A DNA stretch of 64,000 bases. Source: Ustilago trichophora (Eukaryota; Basidiomycota; Ustilaginomycetes; Ustilaginales; Ustilaginaceae). Where the stretch lies: the NCBI GenBank assembly GCA_900323505.1, contig OOIN01000002.1, positions 1,488,001-1,552,000 on the forward strand, given 5' to 3'. The notes beneath the pieces are model-generated. The model worked only from the letters and a program-made list of their open reading frames with translations. It was not told the DNA's origin and did no database searches. A program made the position numbers and the translations under genes. Below are positions 11,137 to 20,918 of the stretch, in pieces (position 1 is the stretch's first letter; the number at the start of each line of letters is the position of its first letter).

Positions 11137-14100
11137 CTAATTGACACTGATGTTGAGCTGCGCTTCACCAATCTGCACCCTAACACTGCGCTCCGAGTTC
11201 CACTGGAAGCCGATCCTGTCAAAGCCTACAAAGTCTTCCTCCTGCGCATCTCCGCCAATCGCCCCTACCTGCATCTGCATCCTCGTCGGGTCAAACACCG
11301 ACCCAGGCCTTGACATACCCCGCTGTTGATCTCCAACGTTGAACAAAAACGCCTTGTACGCGCCATCTGTCAATTTCACATCCGCTGCTCCCTGTCTTGG
11401 CATCTGACCAGGTGAGAAAAAGCTGCTGAAACCCGATGAAGTCTTCCACACTAGCACTCTGCCTTCTTCCAAGCTCATTGTGACCAGTCTTTTCCCATCG
11501 GGGCTGAAGCTCACTGCGTCTGCCCTACGACGATGTCCCTCGAGGACGTAAAGCCGGGTGGCTGTTTTCAGATCGTACATAATCACCGCTCCTTCGTGCG
11601 TTCCGACGGCCAGCCGTTGTCCGCCACCAAAAAAGCTTACGCTAGGGTAGGTAGAGACGAGCTCAGAAATCATCACCGTCGCTGCATTTACCACGGCTTC
11701 GCGCATAGTGGTGTGGGTCGGGTCGAGAGATTTCACCACCGCTTCTGCTAAGCGAGGTAGGTTGGCCACAAGGACAGAGGGTCGCTTTCGCACCATGAAT
11801 GCAACCAATCGCATCGTTGCTGCGCAGTGGGCTGCCGAGCGTGCGTGCAAGATGTCGAGCGAGAGAGTCGTCATGAACAGAGGAGTGTTCTCCGCCGCGA
11901 TCTGTAGTGTTGCTGATCTCGCCAACGAACGCAGATCCCCATCAGAGTTGTTGCTGCCAGATGTAGACGTACTGAGCGCAAACAGCGATCGCACCACTTC
12001 AGTCGCATCAAAGTAATGTTGCCACATCGAAAATCCACCCCGACACAGCTCGATGGCCACCGCTAGCATCTGCGATTCTTGTGCCGAGCGCATTTCGCTA
12101 CCCCTGTCCGAGACGATGGCCTTGTGAATCGTGCTGGCGATGTCCTTGAGCACTTTGGGCGACAAAACGGTGTATCGCTCCACCGCGATGCTGCCCAAGA
12201 GTGCCAGTGTGCGAGTGCGCAGTTGAGCCTCTTCAATACCGGTTGATGTTGCCGCTACTGCAGCTTTGCTGTCTGCTCGAGGCCTCGGGGCTTGCGTTGC
12301 CGTCTTTGCTGATGAGAGCAGCCCTTGCCACTGACTGCACAGTTCGTCCAGCTGGCCTTGGTCAAGGCGGGTCAATGCAGTCTTGAAGATGGTGCGGCTA
12401 GCATTTTGCAATTCCGGATTGGAATCGAGCCAGTAAGGCACGAGCTCGTTGAGGGTGACGCCGCGGAAGCCAACGCCCGCAAGCGTTGACAATTGCGCTT
12501 CATCTTCAACGAATCGTTGCAGTTCCTCAGTGAGACCCCTGAGCTCGCTCACGATGCTGAGAACCCGCAGCAGTGCAGATGCGATCAGCAGGCGCATGGT
12601 TGTCAACCTCGAGCTCAGCTTCCATGCCCTCTTTGCATCCGAATCAGTGGCATCCTCTGTAACCGAACCGCCCACCATAAGCGCATCGGGAGCAGAATGC
12701 AGGCCAACAACAAACGAATTGCGGCCCTGGTTCCCGTTCTGAACCGGTGGTGCTGGCTCGTCTAGATCAAGCAACGCCGCGAGCTTGGCATCCATGTTCG
12801 CATCCAAGCCGATGGGAAATACAGTTGGCAGCAAGGGGCGGATGATATTGACTGCCTTGCGTGCAGCTGGCGACCCAAGGCTGACGGGAGCAGGGCCGCT
12901 GCTTCGATCAACATCTTGCTCCGCCCGCAAGGCTGCCGGTGGCTGTAGCGATGCGGCCGTTGTAGTTCGTGACAGGGTCGCATCGTTCGCTGCAGGCTGG
13001 CTAGAGCCACGCACCGAGCGTGAGGCAGCCTCAACGGCGCGACGGAAGTCAACCAGCAACGCTGCGGCTGCATCATCACGCGCTGCAGCGAGCTGCGACA
13101 GCACGCCCGTGGTTCCCGAGTGCAGCGGACTGTACGGCTCGATAGTCTTGACCGTCCACCAACCTTTTCCGTCCTCAACAAGGGCTTGGGCTTGATCAGT
13201 GGCAATACTGCGACGCAGCTCCTGCGATCGTAGATCCCAAACGCGCGCTTTGTTGTCGTCGTAGGTCAGTAGCAGTTCATCGGCTCGTACGGCTAGCGAA
13301 GTCAGACGCGCTCCTCTGCCCGGGACCGTGTAGAGCTGACGGAAACCTTCGAGAAGCACTACAGCGACGGAGCTGTCGGCACAGATGCAAGCGACACATC
13401 CATGAAGGCGGATGGTATTGTCGTCATCACCGAAAACGACCAGGGCTTCGACGGGTGTGGTTGAGACAGAGAAACCAGCTTCAAGTTGAGGTGCAGAAGT
13501 TGACGTGCTGTTCTGTCCTGTGCCTGCGGATACTGTCCAGAATCCAACCTCGCCTTGTAAAGTTCCACCGATGATAAGACGATGTCCCGATCGAGGTGCT
13601 ACGGCTGAACGAAGAAGGCAGATCTCGTGGTCCGCGCCCAGACTGTTGTCAGTTGATGCATTTGAGTCTGCTGGCTTGTCTATAGCCCTCGCAGGGTCTC
13701 TAGCAGAGTCTCCAGCATCGCCGGCTGCGATTGATGAGAGAGAAAGGATATGAAGACCGCCTGAGCGTGCAACTGCAATTCTTTCAAGACTGAGCGGTAG
13801 AAGGGCTGTGATACGGTCTTTTGCAGAACTTTGTTTGCTGATGTCTGGCGCACGAGCGTCTCCTGCTGCTGACATGTCCACGGTGGATATGGGCCTTGGA
13901 CCACCAACCAGGTCCTCAATCTGTGAAGTCTTCAAATCAACGAGCGCAAGCTCGCTTCCCATCAGCGCAGTCGCTGATGTTGATCCTGCGCCGGAACTTG
14001 CAAAGGAGATGGGCTGAAGAAGAAAGAGCTTGTCGAGAACAGCGCCGGTGGCCGGCAAGTTCCAACCGAGTCGCAGGCGTGTCGGAGAAACAGTGGCGAC

Positions 14101-16605
14101 AGGAGTGAAGCTGGCCTTGCTCGAGGTTTGCTCAACTCCGTGCTGCTCGAGAGGGATCATTCGTGGCGTGATCAGGTCAAGCTTCCCCAGCCCAGCGGCG
14201 GTCTCTATGAGAAAATGCTGCGAGTCACGACTAGATGCACAAAGCCTCTTGAAATGATCTGCCGTGGCTTCGTGTACGAAGGCGACCTCTCCGTTCGTGG
14301 CGTTCAGCACCGAAACCTTATCCGGGGATAAGATCACGATTCGATCTCCTGAGAAGTGGATCTTTGCTCCTCGGGCATTGCCGCCAGTCAGATTCCACGA
14401 CCCGCTGACTTCACTATCGCCTTCGGCTGTCGCATCTAGCATAATGCCATGGATCTTTTCCATCGAGTGCAGGCCATCGCTTGCGGCCTGGCTATCTGTC
14501 GAGCCAGATGTTACGACGCATAAAGGATGTCGCTGCAGCTTGCTCTCCGATCCGTTGAACCAGACCAGTTCGAGACGATCTTGAGACCCGCCCACACAAC
14601 GAATTGTGGGAACATTCGTAGACTGGACGTCATCGATGGGTTCAAGGAGCAGTACTCGCCCATCACCTAGATCAAGCATGAGCACGGAAGACGAATGGGA
14701 GTCCCATAACACCGCAACATAATTATCGTGGGTTTGCAAAGTCTGGACAGAGGAGTCGAGTTTGACACCATGTGCTTCGCGCAACCTAGAGTTGGTGTTG
14801 GCATCTGGTGTGCTGAGTGCGGCGCGAAGCATGGATCGTCTCAGGTTGGCATCGCCGCCTGCTAAAGTCGGTCGAGGTGACGCTCGAGCAGACCCGGCCG
14901 GACTGCGTGAGAGAGGGGTGCCGATAGCTGCGGGAAGTTGTCTGCTCAGAGAATGCATCACTCCGAGTGACGCTGACGAGTCCTTGGAGATGATCTCGTT
15001 GGACTCTGTGCTTATGGGAGTCACTTGAGCAGTTGGGACATCGGTCTGCCAGAGCATGGTTCCTTCCAAGATAGACCACAGAGACACATTGCCGGCCTCC
15101 TGAACTACCAAGAGAGCCGCGTTGTCGAGCCCATGCTGCGCAAAATGCGTTGTAACGTCTTGGATGTCGTCGTTCCTCGAAGGCAATGGAACGAGTCGAA
15201 GTGCCACAACTGGTGATCGATCACGAGTATAGAACGTCATTACCTGACTGAACTTTCCTCGGCTGGAATCGTGGAGCCAAGCGTCTGAAGTCGAAGGCTT
15301 GATCGAGGTCGATTCGGGAACTTGTGCTTGGGGTGGTGTCATTGGCGGAGCATTGACCTCTGCAGAAGGCGTCATGCGAGGAGGAGTGACAGGCGAATGT
15401 CGCGACTCGCTCGATCGTGCCCGGTGGTAAGGATGGCGAGAGTGATGATGCGATGAAGACTGTTGATGGGGTGAAGGCGATGAGTGGGAAGAAAGGCCCA
15501 GACGCTCAATGACGCCGCCCACTACGCCGTGCTGGTGATCGTTTCGTTCGGCCGCCGCAATCTGCAGCTCCAAACGGCTCTCGGCCTGCTCTGCAAAGGT
15601 CCGCCCTGCCGTGTGACCAGTCGCCGTCACATTGGATTGGAGACTGCTTGCCGGCAGTCCCTCATCGAGTTGGACATTCGCGGCTACAGTCGAGCTGGCC
15701 GAGGCGGCCGAGATGGTAGATCGTGCTGCGAGCGGCGAGCGGTCGACTTGCGAAAAAGTCGAAAGGAGCGGGCTTGGTTCGCGCCCCGACGAGGAGGTCG
15801 ATTTGGACATGGCTGAGGAAGGGAGCCTGATGGAGGGTGTCTCGAGGTCAGGACTGCGAAGGCGAGACGGATTCGAGACTACCGAAGAGCGACGAGAGGC
15901 AGGCACGCTGGCTTGTGAGAGATTTGCAGAGGCAGAAGCTGATGCCGGAAGCGAGTCATCCGCTTCGCCCGCCTGTTGATATGTACTTGGGAGCGATTCA
16001 TAGTCCTCAACGCGGCCGTACGCGCGGTAGACAGACACCGTACCATCACCCCTGCCGACAGCAATCACCCTGCCGAGACCAGGATCGTACTTGATAGGTT
16101 GTCGGCTGATTCGTTGGTCTCCTCCTTCTTCTGAGTGAAGCGCCATTGGCTGGAGGCCGTCTGAAGCAAATGGGGCAAAAGAGATAGATGGGTCCCACTG
16201 GTTCAGGGAAGCGGCGATACCCGAGCTTGCCGAGCGTTGTCCTTGGAGATACGAGCAGCTGGACTGAGCCGAATTCTCATCCCAAGAAATGGCCGAGGTA
16301 GGAGCAGCTAATCGAGAGCCAGCAGAGGGTGATGCGGAAGCGTCAGCTGATGGGAGGCCCCACTCCTGAAGATCAGCTTCGAGCTGGTTTGGATCAATCT
16401 GGGAAGTCAATGAGTTGTTTACGTTCTGAAGGCGTGGTGCTGAGGCCGACGGGACATCAGAGGAGGCACTGTGATGCGCTGTGGTTAGGAGCACTCGATA
16501 GTTGGGTCGGTCCGGCTTCCACCGCCTGCGATGTGATTGTGATGAAGAAGCGTGCTCATTCTGTTGGAGCACGAACGGGAGCGACAAGGGCGTAGCGGTC
16601 GTCAT
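11137..16605 (-). CDS. Large WD40-repeat protein, WDR7/Rabconnectin-3 beta-like
   Basis: A protein of 1822 residues if translation begins at ATG 16605 (MTTATPLSLPFVLQ). An in-frame upstream extension to 16800 lies in promoter-like sequence and is not favoured. The N-terminal third has degenerate WD40 blades interrupted by long Ser-rich insertions. Further blades lie in the middle (ARVWDLRSQELR), then a helical HEAT-like region. The C-terminal pair of blades contains LAVGTHEGAVIMYDL, AVSFSPDGKRLVT and VLVWKT. This architecture, with WD repeats at both ends and a closing IGFQWNSERSV segment, fits the WDR7 family. In animals these partner DMXL/Rav1-type proteins in V-ATPase assembly and acidification. 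The family call is inference from layout and the C-terminal match. A generic WD40 scaffold is the alternative. Confidence 0.65.
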   Translation of the reverse strand: MTTATPLSLPFVLQQNEHASSSQSHRRRWKPDRPNYRVLLTTAHHSASSDVPSASAPRLQNVNNSLTSQIDPNQLEADLQEWGLPSADASASPSAGSRLAAPTSAISWDENSAQSSCSYLQGQRSASSGIAASLNQWDPSISFAPFASDGLQPMALHSEEGGDQRISRQPIKYDPGLGRVIAVGRGDGTVSVYRAYGRVEDYESLPSTYQQAGEADDSLPASASASANLSQASVPASRRSSVVSNPSRLRSPDLETPSIRLPSSAMSKSTSSSGREPSPLLSTFSQVDRSPLAARSTISAASASSTVAANVQLDEGLPASSLQSNVTATGHTAGRTFAEQAESRLELQIAAAERNDHQHGVVGGVIERLGLSSHSSPSPHQQSSSHHHSRHPYHRARSSESRHSPVTPPRMTPSAEVNAPPMTPPQAQVPESTSIKPSTSDAWLHDSSRGKFSQVMTFYTRDRSPVVALRLVPLPSRNDDIQDVTTHFAQHGLDNAALLVVQEAGNVSLWSILEGTMLWQTDVPTAQVTPISTESNEIISKDSSASLGVMHSLSRQLPAAIGTPLSRSPAGSARASPRPTLAGGDANLRRSMLRAALSTPDANTNSRLREAHGVKLDSSVQTLQTHDNYVAVLWDSHSSSVLMLDLGDGRVLLLEPIDDVQSTNVPTIRCVGGSQDRLELVWFNGSESKLQRHPLCVVTSGSTDSQAASDGLHSMEKIHGIMLDATAEGDSEVSGSWNLTGGNARGAKIHFSGDRIVILSPDKVSVLNATNGEVAFVHEATADHFKRLCASSRDSQHFLIETAAGLGKLDLITPRMIPLEQHGVEQTSSKASFTPVATVSPTRLRLGWNLPATGAVLDKLFLLQPISFASSGAGSTSATALMGSELALVDLKTSQIEDLVGGPRPISTVDMSAAGDARAPDISKQSSAKDRITALLPLSLERIAVARSGGLHILSLSSIAAGDAGDSARDPARAIDKPADSNASTDNSLGADHEICLLRSAVAPRSGHRLIIGGTLQGEVGFWTVSAGTGQNSTSTSAPQLEAGFSVSTTPVEALVVFGDDDNTIRLHGCVACICADSSVAVVLLEGFRQLYTVPGRGARLTSLAVRADELLLTYDDNKARVWDLRSQELRRSIATDQAQALVEDGKGWWTVKTIEPYSPLHSGTTGVLSQLAAARDDAAAALLVDFRRAVEAASRSVRGSSQPAANDATLSRTTTAASLQPPAALRAEQDVDRSSGPAPVSLGSPAARKAVNIIRPLLPTVFPIGLDANMDAKLAALLDLDEPAPPVQNGNQGRNSFVVGLHSAPDALMVGGSVTEDATDSDAKRAWKLSSRLTTMRLLIASALLRVLSIVSELRGLTEELQRFVEDEAQLSTLAGVGFRGVTLNELVPYWLDSNPELQNASRTIFKTALTRLDQGQLDELCSQWQGLLSSAKTATQAPRPRADSKAAVAATSTGIEEAQLRTRTLALLGSIAVERYTVLSPKVLKDIASTIHKAIVSDRGSEMRSAQESQMLAVAIELCRGGFSMWQHYFDATEVVRSLFALSTSTSGSNNSDGDLRSLARSATLQIAAENTPLFMTTLSLDILHARSAAHCAATMRLVAFMVRKRPSVLVANLPRLAEAVVKSLDPTHTTMREAVVNAATVMISELVSTYPSVSFFGGGQRLAVGTHEGAVIMYDLKTATRLYVLEGHRRRADAVSFSPDGKRLVTMSLEEGRVLVWKTSSGFSSFFSPGQMPRQGAADVKLTDGAYKAFLFNVGDQQRGMSRPGSVFDPTRMQMQVGAIGGDAQEEDFVGFDRIGFQWNSERSVRVQIGEAQLNISVN

Positions 16606-17040
16606 TTTGCCGCGTTGCCTGCCCGCTACCGTCGGGATGCTGGTGACGACAGTACAACGACAGTGAGTACAACGACAATGAGCGTTGTGCTGAGCTAGCT
16701 GAGTGTGTGTAATCCTTGTATAAGTGTCTATACTCCACCTGTCAAAGGTGACACAGGAGGAGCACGCGCACAGTCCTCCACGCTGACGATATCCCGACAC
16801 CCGAAAACTCTCAAATGGGCAGTGTTAAATATCACCACTCTCTACTTGTCTAATTTTGCGGGGTTAGCTATCCGTTCACTGTTACCACCGCATCTCTCAG
16901 CTTGGGCGGAATTCTGGCGGAACCTCATTCTTCTCCACGCTGCCCTGCTTCAGAACCCTCGTCTTACTCCGCCTCGTCGACGGACTCTCTTCGCTTCTTC
17001 CCGACCACCACCATTGTCACCCGTCACAACGTGGATCATC
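16606..17040. promoter_or_regulatory. Divergent promoter between the WD40 gene and the hydrolase gene
   Basis: A 435-base bidirectional spacer. It contains repeated CAACGACAATGAG-like units at about 16645-16685 and a CT-rich patch (16920-17030) just before the hydrolase start. No gene is seen. Confidence 0.5.
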
Positions 17041-18018
17041 ATGTCATTGCTCTCAAACTACACGAACAAATTGCAAGATGGCAGGGTAGCCCTCGCCGCC
17101 GCCGCCGGTACTGCCTCGCTGCTCTACCTCTTGTCCAACGCACGTCTGCGAGCCAACTACCCGAAAGTCCTCAAAGCCCCCGCCAAGATCCATGATCAAC
17201 CCTATCCCGCCGACATATTCCCCAATGGAAACGACCTCAAGACACCCTACGGTACGATTCGCTACTACGAGTTTGGCCCAGAGGACGGAAAGAAGCTGCT
17301 GTTCGTACACGGCATCTCCACTCCTTCCCCCGCATGGAGCTTGATTGCTCCGCACCTGATCAAGGCCGGCTATCGCATTCTCTGCTTTGACTTGTTCGGT
17401 CGAGGATACTCTGACTCGCCCCAGATCACACACGATGCAGCCCTCTTTGTCTCGCAAATCACCCTCCTCCTTGCCCACCTTCCCCACTGGGACAAGTTCG
17501 ATCTCTGCGGAATGTCTCTCGGCGGTCCGATCGCCTCCCACTTTGCCCACTACTACCCGCTCCGAGTAGACCGCCTCATCCTTCTCTGTCCAGCCGGCGG
17601 CACACCCAACGCCGACCTCCGTCCGGCTGTCAAACTGATCCGTTCTCACCTGCTTCCCAATTGGCTCCTCCAACGTCTTCTCCGCTTCGTGCCACTCCTC
17701 CCCACCCCACCTAAAGGCTCCTTGGCATGGTGGCAGGCGAAATACCATCCCGGTTACAAGTTCAGTTTCTCTTCGAGTCTGCAGGATGGACCTATTTTCA
17801 ACAGTCAAGAGGTGCACAGGGCTGTAGCAAGAGATTTTGGCTCCAGGCTTCGTGTCATCTGGGGTGACAAGGACGACGTGGTGCCCATGAACACGGCCAA
17901 GTACTTTGGACAGATCGATCTGGCCGTCATCCCGGAAGCAGGGCATTTTATCGTTCTCACGCATCCCGAGGCGACTGCTCAGCACATGCTCGACTTTCTC
18001 GGTTCCGGCAAGCGCTAG
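17041..18018 (+). CDS. Alpha/beta-hydrolase fold protein, membrane-anchored
   Basis: A 325-residue serine hydrolase. A hydrophobic N-terminal segment (about 15-33, VALAAAAGTASLLYLL) looks like a membrane anchor. The core fold follows, with an oxyanion-region motif HGIST (near 90), nucleophile elbow GMSLGG with Ser159, acid Asp276 (WGDKDDV) and His302 (EAGHFIV), a complete catalytic triad in canonical order and spacing. The substrate is unknown. Relatives include esterases, lipases and epoxide-hydrolase-like enzymes, and no motif picks between them. The start at 17041 (MSLLSNYTNK) is preferred over an in-frame extension to 16705, which runs through the divergent promoter. The stop is convergent with the transporter gene, 150 bases away. 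Confidence 0.85.
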   Translation: MSLLSNYTNKLQDGRVALAAAAGTASLLYLLSNARLRANYPKVLKAPAKIHDQPYPADIFPNGNDLKTPYGTIRYYEFGPEDGKKLLFVHGISTPSPAWSLIAPHLIKAGYRILCFDLFGRGYSDSPQITHDAALFVSQITLLLAHLPHWDKFDLCGMSLGGPIASHFAHYYPLRVDRLILLCPAGGTPNADLRPAVKLIRSHLLPNWLLQRLLRFVPLLPTPPKGSLAWWQAKYHPGYKFSFSSSLQDGPIFNSQEVHRAVARDFGSRLRVIWGDKDDVVPMNTAKYFGQIDLAVIPEAGHFIVLTHPEATAQHMLDFLGSGKR

Positions 18019-18170
18019 TTGTACGCACACTAGAGAATAGAGCTAGAAGCAAGATGCGATTGTTTTTGCGATGTAGTATACAGATGATGATGCCAAGCCA
18101 TGTTGTACAAGGAAATGATGTGATGGAAGAGACGCTATCGATAGAGGAAAAAAGAGGAAAGGAGGGAGCT

Positions 18171-19850
18171 TTATACCTTGGCGACCCACTTTCCGTTGGC
18201 AAGGTTGAAACGGACCTTGGTGATAACGATGGAGCCAATAAGCGTGGTGCCCGCCGCCCACATGGCGAGGGCTGTATATTCGCCATCCATCTTGCTAACC
18301 AGCGCAGTCGAGATGACAGGTCCTATCAGCGTACCAGGTGCAGCAAGTGTCCACATCATTCCGAGCTTAGCGCCAGCGTTCTTCTTTGAGATCTGCGCTA
18401 CACACGAAGCGACCGTTGCGATACTGCCACCTGACGCGACACCGTAGGTCACGCTGAGCGTGATCACTCCAGCCTGGGTCAAAGTGAGTCCAGGAATTGG
18501 CCAGAACAGCACCAGACTGAGGAAGCTTGCGAATCCAAAACAGCAGAGGACGTTGAATCGCCCGTATCTGTCCGCAAGGGGGCCCGATACGAGTCGTCCG
18601 GCCATGCTGGCAGCGTTCATAATGGCAACCATATGCGTCGCCATTGAAGGTGTGAATGCGACCTTTTTGGCGTACGAGGCGATGGTGAAGAAGGGTACGA
18701 AAAAGTTGATGAAGAGAATCGCTGTGCCGATGACAAAGGCTGTGTATGTGTTGAGGTCCTCGGTGAGGAGTGTGAATGCTTGAGACCAGGGTTGACGCAT
18801 TGATTTGGGAGTAGGTGCCAGACGAGGCTTCATGAGAGCATTGCTGATGGTAAGGAGGATGGCGAGCAGGAGAGCGGCGATGCGGACACCCCAAGAGAAG
18901 CCGATTTTGGGATGGTCGAAAAGCGCCTGAAGGATGAGAGGCCAGATGATGCCTCCGAAGCTGGCCGCGCCGATGATGACCGACATTGCTGTGCCCTTGC
19001 GCTTGTCAAAATACTGATTGACGAGCGCACAGCCCGGTAGGAAAAGCATGCTTCCACCGAGGCCGAATGCCACACCCTGTACCAAGAGCAACTGGATCAA
19101 AGTCGAGCAGAACGAGACACCCAACATTGAGAAAAATGTAATGACGCTGCCACAGATAAGCACCCATCGACAGCCATGATCGTCAGAGATCTTGCCAAAT
19201 ACAAACGACCCGCCGAGGATCATGCATGTCTGCAAACTACCGATCCAGCTCACTGTCGATGCTGGCAGGTGCGCCAGCTGATGAGAGACATAGTAGCTTT
19301 GAAACACGCCATACGACGTAAGCAAGCCAAAGTTGGTCATGATCAAGACGAAGGTGGCGGCGACCACAAGCCAAGCTTGCAAGCCACCATCAGGCGCCGG
19401 GCCCGCATCATAGGGGGAGGCAGCAGGGGGAAGCGATTTTTCAAGATCCTCGTTGAAAAGCTCCTTCTTGGTGGGTCGGTCGAGCTTGTCAAACGACGCG
19501 CGGGGTGTATTGGCAACGAGGGTGTTGGGGCAGGTTTCAATTTCCTTTTCAGTGCTGGAGGGAGATTCGTGTGGATACTGTTGCTGGAGGAGTCGCTGGG
19601 CAAGGCATTTGGGAGAGATGCCGCCGGCGGACTTGGCCTCAGATTGATGCTTGAGAGCGGCACTGGAGGAGGTAGATGAAGGAAAAGCGTTGTGGATAGA
19701 GAGACTGTTGCGTCGAGTAGGCGCGGCCGTGTTGACTGCTGTCGCATCGGCTGATGAAAAGCTGGAATGCAATGGGGATGGTGTAGCCGTTGTTGTTGTT
19801 GAGCACGACGAGCAGGTGTCGTCTGCTGATGTGCGTGTTGTTGGCTCCAT
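18171..19850 (-). CDS. MFS transporter, monocarboxylate-porter type
   Basis: A 559-residue plasma-membrane transporter. About 150 disordered N-terminal residues precede the signature PDGGLQAWLVV at the first membrane segment, the DGG-W hallmark of fungal monocarboxylate porter relatives. Around 12 hydrophobic helices follow in two groups of six, with the MFS loop motif between helices 2 and 3 (GKISDDHGCRW) and its second-half copy (GPLADRYGRF). The substrate cannot be told from sequence. Fungal members carry monocarboxylates, riboflavin or nothing demonstrable. The gene faces the hydrolase gene tail to tail. It has no introns and looks complete. Confidence 0.9.
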   Translation of the reverse strand: MEPTTRTSADDTCSSCSTTTTATPSPLHSSFSSADATAVNTAAPTRRNSLSIHNAFPSSTSSSAALKHQSEAKSAGGISPKCLAQRLLQQQYPHESPSSTEKEIETCPNTLVANTPRASFDKLDRPTKKELFNEDLEKSLPPAASPYDAGPAPDGGLQAWLVVAATFVLIMTNFGLLTSYGVFQSYYVSHQLAHLPASTVSWIGSLQTCMILGGSFVFGKISDDHGCRWVLICGSVITFFSMLGVSFCSTLIQLLLVQGVAFGLGGSMLFLPGCALVNQYFDKRKGTAMSVIIGAASFGGIIWPLILQALFDHPKIGFSWGVRIAALLLAILLTISNALMKPRLAPTPKSMRQPWSQAFTLLTEDLNTYTAFVIGTAILFINFFVPFFTIASYAKKVAFTPSMATHMVAIMNAASMAGRLVSGPLADRYGRFNVLCCFGFASFLSLVLFWPIPGLTLTQAGVITLSVTYGVASGGSIATVASCVAQISKKNAGAKLGMMWTLAAPGTLIGPVISTALVSKMDGEYTALAMWAAGTTLIGSIVITKVRFNLANGKWVAKV

Positions 19851-20918
19851 TGCGACGATGGAAAGCTTTGAGCCTATGATATGGCCGTTCAGCTATAGTG
19901 TTTCTATGAAAATGGTGGCATCAACTGGCGATGCCGAGAAGATATCGAGATATGACCAAGCTTCAAGAGGTAGAGAAGGAACACAGATGTGACAACGACA
20001 AAAGCAGTCAAGACCACAAACCACCACCACATCAAGTAGCAGCCATCAGGCACAGTAAGCCATCCCACAGGACCGAAAAGCCGGATACTGTACAACACTC
20101 TTGGACCCAATCGCCAACGTACAGTGCTGCTGTAGCGAAAGAAAACGTTGGCGAAAGAATCGGCCAAGAGCAGAAACCGTCATACCCGAAACTACAAGCG
20201 TTGCGCTATCAGAAGGTTTGGCTCGGAGAAAAAAAAAATCGCCTGAAATTGACCGACCAACCGCACCACACCGCACGCGAGCAGGAGATCTTCACCTCTA
20301 TCACCAACCGAGGAAGAGGAATGAGCAGGACAAGGAATGCGGCCGTCACAACCGAGTCCAGCGGGCAAGATCGGAAGGGGGGAAAGGGATTTTTTTGATA
20401 TGGTACAGCGCAGAACATAGGAAATCTTTAGCACGGAGCATCCAAGCACATGGGGGAAAAGTGGTCGGAAGATTTTCCCACCTGCCGAAGAGGAAAGAGA
20501 GGCATGAAACTGCGAGTTCTGATGTGCTTGCATCGATGTACAGTAGAAACTGTCGGATTGGACAGCCACGCGACGGTTGGCCACCGTCAAAACCGATGTG
20601 TCCAAGTTTGCAAAGAGGGGCCCAAATCCGAATCGAGATAGAAAGGATCTAACATAACACGAGCATTTCTTTGGACGGCTCGAGTTTCGGTGACTTTTTC
20701 GGCTTTCATGCCTCCACGCAAAAGAGAAGCGTTGGGGCGCACGGTCAGGGTTCAGCAGAGTTGACATCGTGTCACCTTTATTCGTATGATCTTGACCTGA
20801 ACTTCACTTTAACGGCGCTCTGGAAGATGTGCAAGGTACAGCACCATGTGACACAGTCGATCGTCGAAGGGAAACTTCAGAGTAGGTCCATACTTAGGAT
20901 CAGGTTAGGAGAAACGCG
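19851..20918. promoter_or_regulatory. Divergent upstream region of the transporter and the F-box-like gene
   Basis: About 1.07 kb. It contains two TACWG-type motifs (20085-20094 and 20539-20545) and an A-run at 20229-20236. Open frames on both strands overlap and carry no recognisable domain. Confidence 0.45.

Noticed and set aside
17053..18030. 325-codon minus-strand open frame opposite the alpha/beta hydrolase
   Set aside because: Shadow of the hydrolase. The plus strand has a full catalytic triad.
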